Shown here piece by piece: positions 1 to 8,572 of a DNA stretch of 64,000 bases. This DNA is from Archangium sp. (GTDB lineage: Bacteria; Myxococcota; Myxococcia; Myxococcales; Myxococcaceae), in the NCBI GenBank assembly GCA_016792935.1, contig JAEUJS010000249.1, positions 1 to 64,000 of the forward strand. Reading direction: 5' to 3'. The notes beneath the pieces were generated by a model, which was not told the DNA's origin, searched no databases, and worked only from the letters and a program-made list of their open reading frames with translations. Position 1 is the first letter of the stretch. Each line of letters begins with the position of its first letter. Position numbers and translations under genes: made by a program.

Positions 1-2340
1 CAGCTCGAGCTCGACCGCGCCGGCTCTGTCTTCATCCGACGTGCTCGACTTGAAGCCGAGCGCAGTGGCGGCCTTCCACACCGATTTCTCGAGCTCGCGC
101 TGAAAGTCGAGCCCCGTGCGTTCGACGAAGTGTTCGAGCACAAGCGGCCACAGCGCCTCGCGCAGCGCGGTCATCGCGGCATCGGTCTGTTTCTTCTCCA
201 TCGAGGTCGCGGAGAAATAGAGCGCGTGTTTTCCGGCGTGCACGAAGCCGCCGAGCTTCTTCACCGCGGCGATGGCCTTCTTCTCGGGCAGCCGTTTCCG
301 GAACTCGGAGCCGTAGATGATCAGCCGCGCCCCGCGCTCATGACCGAAGAGCGTGTGCTGCTCGGCGTCGCTCGCGAGCGAGCCGCACGTCACGTCTCCG
401 CCGATGGCGAGAAGCGACTCGAGCCACGCGACGAACTGCTCGGGCACGCGCGCGTTCCACTGGAACTCGAGGCGGAGCTCCGAATCCCAGCCTCGACGGC
501 GCCGACCGAAGGTGACCTTTTCTTCGCTCCCGTCTCGATACAGCTCGAGGCGATGACAGCGCTCGTTGACGCCCCACTTCGAGAGCGTGACCGCGGGCTT
601 CGCGCCGAGCGGCCGATGCGCACCGCCGTAACCGACCCTGTACGCGTCGAAGGAGAAGCCGCTGCCGGTGAGCAGCGACCACACGGGTTCCATGTCTTTG
701 GTCAGGAACGTGCCGCCGGTGAGCTGCAGCGTGAGCTTCTCTCCGGTCTTCCTGACGACGGGCGTCGCGGGCGCGGCGACTTCTCGTTCCCACGGCACTT
801 CGATCTTCGCGCTCTTGAATTGAGAGAGCGTCTTCTCGGCGTGCTCCCGCTCGCGTTCCCGCAACGGCAGCGTGCGATTCGCTTCGATGCGCAGCGAGGT
901 CACCTTCGCGGGTTCGGTGGCCGCGAGGATGGTGCCGAGAATTTCCGTGTTGGTGGTGTAGCCGTTGACCGACGTGAACGGACCCGGACCTTCGCGCGAC
1001 AGACCGACCCGCCACGAGCCATCGGGGAAGAGCCACTCGTCGCCGGTGATGAACTCCAACGCCTTCACGTTGGGGAACTTCTTCGCGAGTTTGCCGACGA
1101 TCGCTTGCGCGTCAGCGTTGCCGCGGAACAGCACCTTCTCGACGCGAGCGAGCACCGGCAGCTCGTCGAGTGGGAACTCGTTGTAGCTGTTGAGCACGAA
1201 GCCGATGGTGTGGAGCTTCTTCGCAGCGCGGCACTCGCCGAGGCCGTTGAACGCTTCGTCGCCCCACGTGCGCCCGAAGGTGAGCACCTCGAGCTCGAGC
1301 GGTTCCTTGCCGTTGAGCACCTTGACCCACGCTTGCGGTTCGACGCCGTGCAGCTCGCGCAGCTGCTTCACGAGCGAAATGGGAGGCTGACCGTAGCGAT
1401 CGACCTCGAGCGCGCTCACCATCTTCCACAGCGGGTCTTTCAGCGACTCTTCGATGGGGCGCGGGAAGCGTTCGACGAGTTTTCCGCCGACGAGAAAGCC
1501 GAGCTCGAAGCGCCGCGCGTCGTGCACGAACCACTCGTCGAGCGAGCCGGCCCAGTCTGCGCCGTGTTTCTTGAGCAGCGCGTTGAGGCGCGACTGCTGT
1601 GCGCGCGTGCGCCCCGGAGAGAGCTGCAGCGTGATGCACTCGCCGCGCGGATCATTTCGTTCGGTGAGCCAGTCGGCGAAGACGGCGCGCGCCTGTGGAT
1701 CATTCGGTCGCGCGTAGATGGCCTCGAGGAGCTCCGCTTCTCCGCGCGCCTTCTCCTTCTCGCGCGACTTGTCTTCGGCGTAGCGCGCTTCGATGGGCGC
1801 GAGCTTCGCGAGGTCGCTGGCGCTGAGCTCGGCCGGTGTCGTCGCCTTGAGCCGCGTGATGGTGGCCTGCACCCACGACTGAAACGAGCGTCGGTACCAC
1901 CCGGGGTGAGCGCGCGAGTCTCCGGCTTCGAGCACCGGAATGAGGCGCGTGTCGGTGAGGCTGCGCAGCGCCTGGTGGAGCACGTTGAAGAAGCCCCACG
2001 ACGCCCAGCTGTCCCACGGCGGCTCGGCGAACGTCTTCGCGAGGTGCGCTTCGAGGCGCGGGTCTCCCGGGTACGACTCGAGCAACGCGCGGAGCAGCGG
2101 CAGGCCCTTCTGCCAGGTGCCGGGCCATTCGACCTGCGTGATTCGTCCGAGGTCCGCGAGGTCTTTCTTCTTCGCGAGCTCGGCCGCTGCGGTGAGCTTC
2201 GCGGTGACTGATTTTCCGGGCACGGGTCCGCGCGCCTTCGCGAGGTCGAGCGAGACGCGATCGATGGCGTCAGCGACGCGCGGCTGACGCGTCTTCTGAA
2301 AGAGAGCGAGCAGCGTTTCGAGTTCGGCTTCGAGAGTCAT
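1..2340 (-). CDS. TIGR02996-domain protein, C-terminus beyond the left edge
   Basis: The frame stays open for 780 codons from ATG at 2340 to the window edge, so the C-terminus is missing. Residues about 200-245 carry the repeat-companion domain TIGR02996, seen as VFADWLTERNDPRGE followed by a short hydrophobic run. That family is known from Myxococcus and Gemmata, where it accompanies repeat-rich proteins. The rest has recurring leucine-spaced stretches suggestive of solenoid repeats, and no signal peptide or membrane segment is seen, so a cytoplasmic location is likely. It is divergent from gnd with 38 bp between the starts. Function unknown. A second protein with the same domain lies at 17187-19271. 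An apparent long reading frame on the other strand here is a GC-bias shadow. Confidence 0.8.
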   Translation of the reverse strand, partial: MTLEAELETLLALFQKTRQPRVADAIDRVSLDLAKARGPVPGKSVTAKLTAAAELAKKKDLADLGRITQVEWPGTWQKGLPLLRALLESYPGDPRLEAHLAKTFAEPPWDSWASWGFFNVLHQALRSLTDTRLIPVLEAGDSRAHPGWYRRSFQSWVQATITRLKATTPAELSASDLAKLAPIEARYAEDKSREKEKARGEAELLEAIYARPNDPQARAVFADWLTERNDPRGECITLQLSPGRTRAQQSRLNALLKKHGADWAGSLDEWFVHDARRFELGFLVGGKLVERFPRPIEESLKDPLWKMVSALEVDRYGQPPISLVKQLRELHGVEPQAWVKVLNGKEPLELEVLTFGRTWGDEAFNGLGECRAAKKLHTIGFVLNSYNEFPLDELPVLARVEKVLFRGNADAQAIVGKLAKKFPNVKALEFITGDEWLFPDGSWRVGLSREGPGPFTSVNGYTTNTEILGTILAATEPAKVTSLRIEANRTLPLREREREHAEKTLSQFKSAKIEVPWEREVAAPATPVVRKTGEKLTLQLTGGTFLTKDMEPVWSLLTGSGFSFDAYRVGYGGAHRPLGAKPAVTLSKWGVNERCHRLELYRDGSEEKVTFGRRRRGWDSELRLEFQWNARVPEQFVAWLESLLAIGGDVTCGSLASDAEQHTLFGHERGARLIIYGSEFRKRLPEKKAIAAVKKLGGFVHAGKHALYFSATSMEKKQTDAAMTALREALWPLVLEHFVERTGLDFQRELEKSVWKAATALGFKSSTSDEDRAGAVELEL

Positions 2341-2378
2341 CGCGCGCGGGATGGTTTCACGTGAGGTAAGAGCAGGCC

Positions 2379-3884
2379 ATGGCGCTTTCACCTCCCGTCG
2401 CTGACAGTGCAGACATTGGTTTGATTGGCCTTGCCGTGATGGGCCAGAACCTGGCGCTCAACATCGCCGACCACGGGTACAAGATTGCGGTCTTCAATCG
2501 CACGGGCGCGGTGACGGAGAAGTTCGTCGCCGAGTCTCGTCACGCGAACGTGGTTCCAGCGCTCGAGCTGAAGGACTTCGTGCGCGCCATCAAGCGGCCG
2601 CGACGCATCGTGATTCTGGTGAAGGCGGGCACCGCGACTGACGCCGTCATCGACGGGCTCGTGCCGTTGCTCGAGAAGGGCGATGTGGTGGTCGATGGAG
2701 GCAACGCGCTCTTCACCGACACGATTCGTCGCGAGAAGGCGCTGACCGAGAAGGGGCTGTTCTTCGTCGGCTCCGGTGTGTCGGGTGGAGAAGAAGGTGC
2801 GCGGCTCGGCCCGTCGCTGATGCCGGGCGGTCGGGTGGAAGCGTGGAAGTTGCTCGAGCCGGTGTGGCGCGCGATTGCGGCGAAGGTCGATGAAACGACG
2901 GGGAAGCCGTTGCCGGGTGGAGCTCCTGGGAAGCCGGTCGTCGGAGGCGTTCCGTGCACCACCTACATCGGCGCGGACGGTGCGGGGCACTACGTGAAGA
3001 TGGTGCACAACGGCATCGAGTACGCCGACATGGAGCTCATCGCCGAGGCGTTCCACGTGCTGACGGCCGTGCTCGGCATGTCGGTTGATCAAACGGCGAA
3101 GGTGTTCAGTGAGTGGAACACGGGCGAGCTCGATTCGTTTCTCATCGAGATCACCGCCGAGGTCTTGAAGCACCGTGACGTGGTGACGGGAAAGCCGTTC
3201 GTCGACGTCGTGCTCGACGCCGCGGGCCAGAAGGGCACGGGGAAGTGGACGAGCACGTCGTCGCTCGATCTCGGCGTTCCGAGCGCGACGATTGCCGAGG
3301 CGGTGTTCCAGCGATTCCTCTCGGCGCGCAAAGAGGAACGCGTGGCGGCGTCGAAGGTGCTGTCCGCGCAGAAGCAGGCCCACTCACTGGGAGTGACCGT
3401 CGAAGCGGTGCGCGACGCGCTGTACTGCTCGAAGTTGTGTGCGTACGCGCAGGGCTTTCAGTTGATGGCGGCGGCGGCGGCGGAGCACAAGTGGACCCTG
3501 GATTTCGGAGCCATCGCGCAGATCTTCCGCGGCGGTTGCATCATTCGCGCGCGCTTCCTGCAGAAGATTACCGAGGCGTACGCGCGGAACCCGGCGCTCG
3601 CGAACCTGTTGATGGACCCGTACTTCACCGAGGCGGTGAAGAAGGCCGAGAGCGGCTGGCGCAAGGTGGTGGCGGCGTGCGCGCTCGAGGGCGTTCCGGC
3701 GCCGGCGTTCTCTTCGGCGCTGTCGTACTTCGATGGGTACCGGTCGGCGTCGTTGCCGGCGAACTTGATTCAGGCGCAGCGTGACTTCTTCGGAGCGCAC
3801 ACCTTCGAGCGCGTCGATCAGCCGCGCGGAAAATTCTTCCACGTCGATTGGCTGGATCCGAAGCGGCCGCAGCAAGACGCATGA
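2379..3884 (+). CDS. gnd: 6-phosphogluconate dehydrogenase, decarboxylating
   Basis: Oxidative pentose phosphate pathway enzyme that converts 6-phosphogluconate to ribulose 5-phosphate and CO2 with reduction of NADP+. The N-terminal Rossmann segment [19 protein letters not shown] (residues 13-31) is typical. The substrate-binding [11 protein letters not shown] lies at about 132-142, and the catalytic lysine region [15 protein letters not shown] is near residue 207. At 501 aa it is slightly longer than the usual 470-485, mainly because of a Pro/Gly-rich loop (about 170-190) just before the lysine motif. The protein is expected to be cytoplasmic and homodimeric. The start ATG has a GGTAAGAGCA stretch upstream. 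No other pentose phosphate genes are adjacent. Confidence 0.97.
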   Translation: MALSPPVADSADIGLIGLAVMGQNLALNIADHGYKIAVFNRTGAVTEKFVAESRHANVVPALELKDFVRAIKRPRRIVILVKAGTATDAVIDGLVPLLEKGDVVVDGGNALFTDTIRREKALTEKGLFFVGSGVSGGEEGARLGPSLMPGGRVEAWKLLEPVWRAIAAKVDETTGKPLPGGAPGKPVVGGVPCTTYIGADGAGHYVKMVHNGIEYADMELIAEAFHVLTAVLGMSVDQTAKVFSEWNTGELDSFLIEITAEVLKHRDVVTGKPFVDVVLDAAGQKGTGKWTSTSSLDLGVPSATIAEAVFQRFLSARKEERVAASKVLSAQKQAHSLGVTVEAVRDALYCSKLCAYAQGFQLMAAAAAEHKWTLDFGAIAQIFRGGCIIRARFLQKITEAYARNPALANLLMDPYFTEAVKKAESGWRKVVAACALEGVPAPAFSSALSYFDGYRSASLPANLIQAQRDFFGAHTFERVDQPRGKFFHVDWLDPKRPQQDA

Positions 3885-3885
3885 C

Positions 3886-3909
3886 GGGAGAGGGTCAGGG
3901 TGAGGGGAA
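3886..3909. repeat. Short dispersed repeat after gnd
   Basis: G-rich 24-bp block two bases after the gnd stop. Its last 19 bases (3891-3909) occur again, exactly and inverted, at 52627-52645. It belongs to the broad type of purine-rich intergenic words that end with TGAGGGGAA and scatter through GC-rich genomes. Function unknown. Confidence 0.5.
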
Positions 3910-4076
3910 GTCATGAAGCGAAAACAGCTTCGTCGCTTTCTCGCTGCGCTGCGGTTCTGACCGCTCGCTGCCTACGCGGCGGTCGACGAATCGACGCGCA
4001 CGGCGTGGGTATGTGGAGCGGGCCCGCGGTCCCGTCGTGTCAGGGCTGCCGGGAGAAATGGGCGCCGAATTCTGGC

Positions 4077-5516
4077 TCAGCGCAGCGCTTCGAGCTCTCT
4101 CAGCAGTGCCACGCGCGTGTCTTCACTCACGCCGAACACGCCATTCGGGATGGCGAGCATCGAGAGAATCGCTTCGCGGCTCTTCGCGCCGCCGGCGTCG
4201 AGCGCGGCGAGGGTGTGGCCTGCCGACGACGCGAGATCGGGGCCGAGGCGCTCGAGCAAACGCACGCTCTCCTCGGGCGTCAGGCCGAGGCTCGCCGTCG
4301 CGCGCGCGAAGTACGTCGCATCGGACTCGTGGGTGCTGAGGAGCCACGACTCACCGAGCGTAGCGAGGCGCTGCACCTGCTCGGGTGAGAAGCCGGCTTT
4401 GGCCAGCTCGCCGAACGACGCCGGGTTGCCGCGCGAGATGGTCTCCGCGACCGCAGAGTCGATGCCCAGCTCGGCGAGGCGCGCCGACATGTCGGCCACG
4501 CGCGCTTCGTTATCGCGCCACGCGCCGACACCGCTGGCTACCAGCGACACCGCACCGGCGGCGAGGCTCACCGGCGCGCTCACCGCCACGCCCGCCACCT
4601 TCATCACGCCCTGCGTGACGAGCACTCCGCTGGCGGCGAGGCCTGCGTAGTCTTCCGGCTGGCCATCTTTCAGCACGCGGTCGAGGAACGTCTTCCCGTC
4701 GACGAGCCCACCCACGACACCGAACGCGCCACCCGCGCGCTCGGCCAGCGACTTGAAGCGCGGAATCAACTCGGCGACGCCCGCTACTTGCTCCGCCACC
4801 GCGGCGCCCATCGACACGGTGCCGGCGCTGATGCCGCTGAGCGTCTCCTTCAGCTCGGGCGAGCCGGTCGGAGAGAGCGCGACGTGCTCCTCCAGCGCCA
4901 GCGCTGCGTCTTCGAGCGCGCGGCGGGTGAGCGGCGCGCCCTGCATCACCGTCTCGTAGGCTTCCGGCTGCGGGTGGTACGCGCGCACGTCGGCTTCCGC
5001 CTGCGCGAGCCGTCCGGTGTTGTCGGCGACGTAGCTGGCGAGCTCTTGCGCGGCCGCTGTCGCCTCGGCGTAGGCCGGCTCGTCAGCGCGGAAGTCATCG
5101 GCGTAGGCCTGGAGTTCCTCGGTCGACAGAGCGTGCTCGAGGTGTTTCAGGTGCTCGGCCAGCGTCGTCTCGGAGGCCTTCACCTTCTCGTTGGCCGCAG
5201 CGAGCGCCTCGGTGCGGGTCAGCACGCCGAGCTGCACGTCTTGAATCGTCTTGATGGCGTCGAAGCCGCGCTGCTCGACCTCCGCGGGGCTCTTGGCCGC
5301 GACCACTGGTGTCGTGAACTTCGCCGGAGTCGCGCCCACGGGCTGGAGGCTCGGCGAGCTGAAGCTGCTCGTGCCGCGCAGGTTCTGCAGGTTGCGCTGT
5401 GCGCGCCGGTCGAGCGGCGTGGTCTTCACGGGCTCCGGTGCCCGCGGAGTCTCTGCGCGACGGGTGGTGGTGCTCGCGGTCGTGCTCCGGGTCTCGGTGG
5501 TCGATTTCACGGTCAT
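4077..5516 (-). CDS. Hypothetical protein with glycine/alanine-rich core
   Basis: 479 aa, not recognised. The N-terminus (1-60) is Thr/Arg/Pro-rich and looks disordered. It is followed by alanine-rich helices with coiled-coil character (about 90-230), then a Gly/Ala/Val-rich hydrophobic stretch (about 230-320). The C-terminal 150 residues hold short HTH-like helical repeats such as FGELAKAGFSPEQVQRLATL. No signal peptide. The hydrophobic centre flanked by soluble ends could be a membrane-inserting segment, but this is a guess. The gene is convergent with gnd, with 192 bp between them. The ATG at 5516 follows an AT-richer leader. Confidence 0.75.
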   Translation of the reverse strand: MTVKSTTETRSTTASTTTRRAETPRAPEPVKTTPLDRRAQRNLQNLRGTSSFSSPSLQPVGATPAKFTTPVVAAKSPAEVEQRGFDAIKTIQDVQLGVLTRTEALAAANEKVKASETTLAEHLKHLEHALSTEELQAYADDFRADEPAYAEATAAAQELASYVADNTGRLAQAEADVRAYHPQPEAYETVMQGAPLTRRALEDAALALEEHVALSPTGSPELKETLSGISAGTVSMGAAVAEQVAGVAELIPRFKSLAERAGGAFGVVGGLVDGKTFLDRVLKDGQPEDYAGLAASGVLVTQGVMKVAGVAVSAPVSLAAGAVSLVASGVGAWRDNEARVADMSARLAELGIDSAVAETISRGNPASFGELAKAGFSPEQVQRLATLGESWLLSTHESDATYFARATASLGLTPEESVRLLERLGPDLASSAGHTLAALDAGGAKSREAILSMLAIPNGVFGVSEDTRVALLRELEALR

Positions 5517-5611
5517 GGTCGCCCAAGGACGGGGCAGACGCCGAACTGTCGCATCGAGACCTCAACATCCCAGAATCACGGTGGATTCGTCAGCTCGCGT
5601 CTTCGGATGCT

Positions 5612-6136
5612 CTACTTTTTCGGACGCGGGCGGAGCGCGGCCGCCATCGCCATCGCGGGACCCGGGCGCACCGTGTTCACCGCCTGACAATGCGTGCACG
5701 TCACGTTCTCAGTGCGGTGCTGCACGGCGGGCTCGGGCAACTTCGCTCCGCAGCGCGTGCACTTGAGGTCTCTCGCGGCGAGCTCTTCCTTCGCGAGCTC
5801 TTCGAGGCGCGCGAGCTGCTTCTTGCGAACGGCGTCATCGAACTCGTCGGCGGCGCGGAGAATCTCGGTCTCCAGCTCGCGGCCGAGGTCTTCGAGGTCA
5901 CGCTGCGCTTCGCCAATCTCCGCTTCGAGCTTCTTCCAGGCGGGGTCGATCTTGTCGCGCAGACCGAAGAGCCGGCCCTTCACTTCGTTGGTCGCCGCCG
6001 CGACGGGACCTGGGTCGATGACCTCGGTCGCGATGAGCTCGTCGAGGCCCGCGTCGGCTTCCGCCATGACTTCGCCGAACCGCGTGCGCACTTTTTCGAG
6101 GAAGGTCTTCCACCGCTGCACCGCTTCGTTGCTCAC
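5612..6136 (-). CDS. Coiled-coil zinc-ribbon protein
   Basis: 174 aa starting at GTG. GGAGGT lies just upstream (sense-strand bases complementary to about 6142-6149). The first 120 residues are strongly charged helices (coiled coil). The C-terminal part has a zinc ribbon with CTRCGAKLPEP and CTHCQAVNTV, two CxxC knuckles about 24 residues apart. It ends in a Lys/Arg-rich tail. No signal peptide. It lies directly downstream of another zinc-ribbon gene (6177-6716) on the same strand and is probably co-transcribed. Function unknown; a scaffold or nucleic-acid-binding role would be conjecture. Confidence 0.8.
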   Translation of the reverse strand: MSNEAVQRWKTFLEKVRTRFGEVMAEADAGLDELIATEVIDPGPVAAATNEVKGRLFGLRDKIDPAWKKLEAEIGEAQRDLEDLGRELETEILRAADEFDDAVRKKQLARLEELAKEELAARDLKCTRCGAKLPEPAVQHRTENVTCTHCQAVNTVRPGPAMAMAAALRPRPKK

Positions 6137-6194
6137 GAGACGACCTCCAGAATGAACGTCTTCACGACCGCACCGCTCACGAGACGACCTCGAG
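6131..6194. repeat. Short direct repeat spanning a stop and the next start
   Basis: A roughly 20-bp word, identical in 19 positions, occurs at 6131-6150 and 6175-6194 (offset 44 bp). On the coding strand each copy contains a GAGGTCGTCTCGTGAGC core. In the upstream copy TGA is the stop of the 6177-6716 gene. In the downstream copy GTG is the start of the 5612-6136 gene and GAGGT is its ribosome-binding site. It looks like a small tandem duplication that separated formerly overlapping genes. Confidence 0.7.
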
Positions 6195-6716
6195 CGACCC
6201 GCCGCAGAACGCGCAACTCAGCTCATCAGCGAGCCGCGGGGCGTGACACGCCGAACATCCGAGCACGTAGGCGGTCGCATTCAGCCCCTTGCCGTACTGG
6301 TGCTGCGCCGCGAGCGCCTTCGCCGCTCCGAACATGCCCTTCTTCTTTTCGGTCGCCTTCGCGCGGTAGTGCCCGAGCGCCTGGTCAGTGAAGCGATGCA
6401 CGCCATCTTCCATCGCGCGCGCCTGCTCAGCGGTGAGGGTCTTGCGCAGCGGCTCGAGCTGTTTCTTCGCCAGCATCGTGAAGTTCGCCAGACACGCGCT
6501 CACCTCGGGCAGCGGCGCTCCCCTGGTCTGCTGGTGTTCCTTGATGGCCGCGATGCGCGCGTCTTCTCCGAGCGGAGCGACGCCCAGCGACTTCAACCGC
6601 GCTGCCCACGAGTCGGGAAGTCCGCCCGGAGGCTCGACGTCGAGCGCGGCGTCGATGAGCTCGGTGAGCTCTTTGGTGAGGGCTGCCCAGGTGGAGAGGA
6701 ACGCATCTGCTGACAT
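6177..6716 (-). CDS. Zinc-ribbon protein, partner of the downstream gene
   Basis: 179 aa from ATG at 6716 (MSADAFLST...). Longer in-frame starts upstream would run through the divergent gene and are unlikely. The body is helical and ends in a compact zinc ribbon, CSACHAP (about 149-155) and CAFCGG (about 169-174). No signal peptide or membrane segment. It is transcribed with the zinc-ribbon gene at 5612-6136 and is divergent from the DUF2378 gene with 37 bp between starts. Not recognised beyond the metal-binding tail; function unknown. Confidence 0.78.
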   Translation of the reverse strand: MSADAFLSTWAALTKELTELIDAALDVEPPGGLPDSWAARLKSLGVAPLGEDARIAAIKEHQQTRGAPLPEVSACLANFTMLAKKQLEPLRKTLTAEQARAMEDGVHRFTDQALGHYRAKATEKKKGMFGAAKALAAQHQYGKGLNATAYVLGCSACHAPRLADELSCAFCGGSLEVVS

Positions 6717-6753
6717 GGTCGCGGAGCGTACTTTGGGCTCAACTTCGCTCCAC

Positions 6754-7308
6754 ATGCGTTCGGTTCCGGTGGGGGAACGACTCATCTTCGGCACGTCGGT
6801 CGGCGGAATGCTCCGCGCGCTCGGTGACGACGTCGACAAGCCCGAGGTGAAGAGCGCGCTCCTCGCCATCGGCATCGACCCCGGCCGACTGCTCCCCGCC
6901 TACCACGTGCCGGAATACGTGAAGCTCATGGAGTTCATCGGCGCGCACCGCTTCCCCACGCTGCAGGGCGACGCGCGAGATCGCGAGCTCGGCCGCGAGT
7001 TCATTCGCGGCTTCGGTCAGACGCTGGTCGGCAAGGCGACGCTCGCGATGGGCAAGGTGCTTGGCCCGATGCGCGCCACCATGCGGCTGACGCGCAGCAT
7101 GCGCACCGTGAACAACTACTCCACGTCGGGAGCCAATCAGCTCACCGCGCGCTCCGTCGAAGTGTGGTGCGAGCCGGTGTTGCGGCCCTGGTACTACGTC
7201 GGGGTGTTCGAGGAAGGCGGGCGCTCGCTGCACGGAGAGAGCTACACGGTCGAGCTGCGCAGCTTTCACAAGCAGAGCGAGCGCGCCGAGTTCCTCATCA
7301 GCTGGTGA
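6754..7308 (+). CDS. DUF2378 / TIGR02265 family protein
   Basis: 184 aa from ATG at 6754. ERLIFGTSVGGMLRALG at the N-terminus, the central LLPAYHVPEYVKLMEF and the terminal hydrophobic beta-rich part match the Myxococcales-restricted paralogous family TIGR02265 (DUF2378), whose members are typically about 180 aa. Their molecular role is unknown. The protein is soluble and cytoplasmic by composition. The family is present in many copies in myxobacterial genomes and is one of the best taxonomic clues here. It is convergent with the gene at 7315, with only 6 bp between the stops. Confidence 0.85.
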   Translation: MRSVPVGERLIFGTSVGGMLRALGDDVDKPEVKSALLAIGIDPGRLLPAYHVPEYVKLMEFIGAHRFPTLQGDARDRELGREFIRGFGQTLVGKATLAMGKVLGPMRATMRLTRSMRTVNNYSTSGANQLTARSVEVWCEPVLRPWYYVGVFEEGGRSLHGESYTVELRSFHKQSERAEFLISW

Positions 7309-7314
7309 CGTTCC

Positions 7315-7878
7315 TCAGAACCGGATGCCGAGGTTGATGTCGCCGCCCGGCGCGAGCAGCCGTTCCTTGTCGCCGTGCCGGTCGGTGCGGAAGAGGTGCA
7401 CGCCGAGCGCTCCGCGGATGTTGAGGTACACGCGCGGCGTCAGCTCGACCTGCCAGCCACCGTGCACCCACAGGCGGCCGGTGAAGCCGTCGAGCGTGCC
7501 GCCATCCCAGACGTTGAACTCTTCGTGTCGCCAGCCGAGGTGCACCGTGACGTCGAGGTGCAGGCCGTACGCGAAGAACTGCCGCCAGCCGAGCTTCGCC
7601 GCGATGAGGAACACCTTGCCGTAGCGGTCCGTCGGCCGCGTGATGGGGCCGAAGCTGAAGTCGGAATACAGCCCGGTGAGGAGCTCTCCGCGCAGCGTGT
7701 CTTCCGCAGGGCGGAGCAGCGGGAACAGCACCTTCAGCTCGGTGAGCCCGCCCGGGAAGATCGGCCAGAGGATGTTCACCTCGAAGGCAGGCGTTCGCGC
7801 GACTGGCTTCGGAGGCACGTCGGTCACTTCGGGAACGGCGAGCAACGACAGCGTGAGCACTGCGGAGACGAGAGACAT
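7315..7878 (-). CDS. Secreted outer-membrane-like beta protein
   Basis: 187 aa from ATG at 7878, giving a clear signal peptide (MSLVSAVLTLSLLAVPEV). The mature part is rich in alternating aromatic and polar residues (WRQFFAYGLHLDVTVHLGWR and similar). It ends in an aromatic residue (NLGIRF), as outer-membrane beta-barrels do. No named family recognised. The gene is divergent from a TetR regulator, and the space between them carries three operator-like palindromes. It is therefore the likely target of that regulator (inference). Confidence 0.75.
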   Translation of the reverse strand: MSLVSAVLTLSLLAVPEVTDVPPKPVARTPAFEVNILWPIFPGGLTELKVLFPLLRPAEDTLRGELLTGLYSDFSFGPITRPTDRYGKVFLIAAKLGWRQFFAYGLHLDVTVHLGWRHEEFNVWDGGTLDGFTGRLWVHGGWQVELTPRVYLNIRGALGVHLFRTDRHGDKERLLAPGGDINLGIRF

Positions 7879-7906
7879 GGGACGACACGGCTTTCTCCGG
7901 CCCGGA

Positions 7907-7964
7907 GTCAACGGTGTTGTCAACACTGTTGACCGGAAGGGACGGTCAGGTCAACACTGTTGAC
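7907..7964. promoter_or_regulatory. Three operator-like palindromes between divergent genes
   Basis: The 15-bp palindrome GTCAACACTGTTGAC occurs exactly at 7919-7933 and 7950-7964, 31 bp apart (about three helical turns). A third, degenerate copy (GTCAACGGTGTTGTC) lies at 7907-7921, overlapping the first exact copy. They fill the space between the outer-membrane-like gene (start 7878) and the TetR gene (start 7996). The simplest reading is a TetR operator array giving autoregulation and control of the divergent gene. Confidence 0.75.
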
Positions 7965-7995
7965 TCGGGAGGCGGAGAGCGCTGGGTTCGGGTGC

Positions 7996-8568
7996 ATGGA
8001 TGCCCGGGAGCGCCTGGTGGACGCGGCGCAGGACTTGATCGCGAAGAACGGGGTGCACGGCTTCTCGCTGCGAGAGGCGGCGCGGGCGGTGAAGCTCGAT
8101 CCCGCGATGGTGTACCGCTACTTCGAAGACCGCGACGACCTGGTGCGCGCGGTGGCAGATCGCGGCATCACGAAGTTGGCGAAGGCGATGCGCGCGGCGG
8201 AGAAGCGGGCGGGGTACCTGTCGCCCGTCGAGAAGCTGCGCATCTACGGTCGCGTGTACCTGCGGTTCGCGCTCAAGGAAGGCGACCTCTACCGCGTGAT
8301 GTTCGGGCCCGACCGCGGGCGCACGTTGCCGGGGGCTGAGACGCCGTTCGCGTTGCTGGTGCAGTGCCTGGTCGAGATTGGCGCGGCGCTGAACCAGAAG
8401 GTCGACCCGGGAAGAGCGGGAGCGTTGTGTTGGGCCGGCATGCACGGCGTCGCGATGCTCGCGCTCGACGGCGCCTTCGAGCGTACGCAGCCGGTGGCGG
8501 TCGAGGCGTTGGCCGAGTCGATGCTCGATGCGCTCATCGCTTCGGTGACCGCGCGCCCCACCCGCTGA
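7996..8568 (+). CDS. TetR/AcrR family transcriptional regulator
   Basis: 190 aa from ATG at 7996; an in-frame earlier start at 7960 would run over an operator and is less likely. The N-terminal helix-turn-helix is clear: RLVDAAQDLIAKNGVHGFSL, then REAARAVKLDPAMVYRYFED, residues about 5-50. The C-terminal ligand-binding part resembles the TetR_C_33 / WHG type. It is a DNA-binding repressor and probably dimeric. It is likely to bind the GTCAAC-type palindromes just upstream and to regulate itself and the divergent gene at 7315. The ligand is unknown. It is convergent with the hydrolase at 8573. Confidence 0.92.
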   Translation: MDARERLVDAAQDLIAKNGVHGFSLREAARAVKLDPAMVYRYFEDRDDLVRAVADRGITKLAKAMRAAEKRAGYLSPVEKLRIYGRVYLRFALKEGDLYRVMFGPDRGRTLPGAETPFALLVQCLVEIGAALNQKVDPGRAGALCWAGMHGVAMLALDGAFERTQPVAVEALAESMLDALIASVTARPTR

Positions 8569-8572
8569 CGGC

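Noticed and set aside
130-2211. Open frame of 693 codons on the plus strand
   Set aside because: It is antisense to the TIGR02996 gene, has arginine-rich low-complexity translation and no known motif; a product of GC codon bias.
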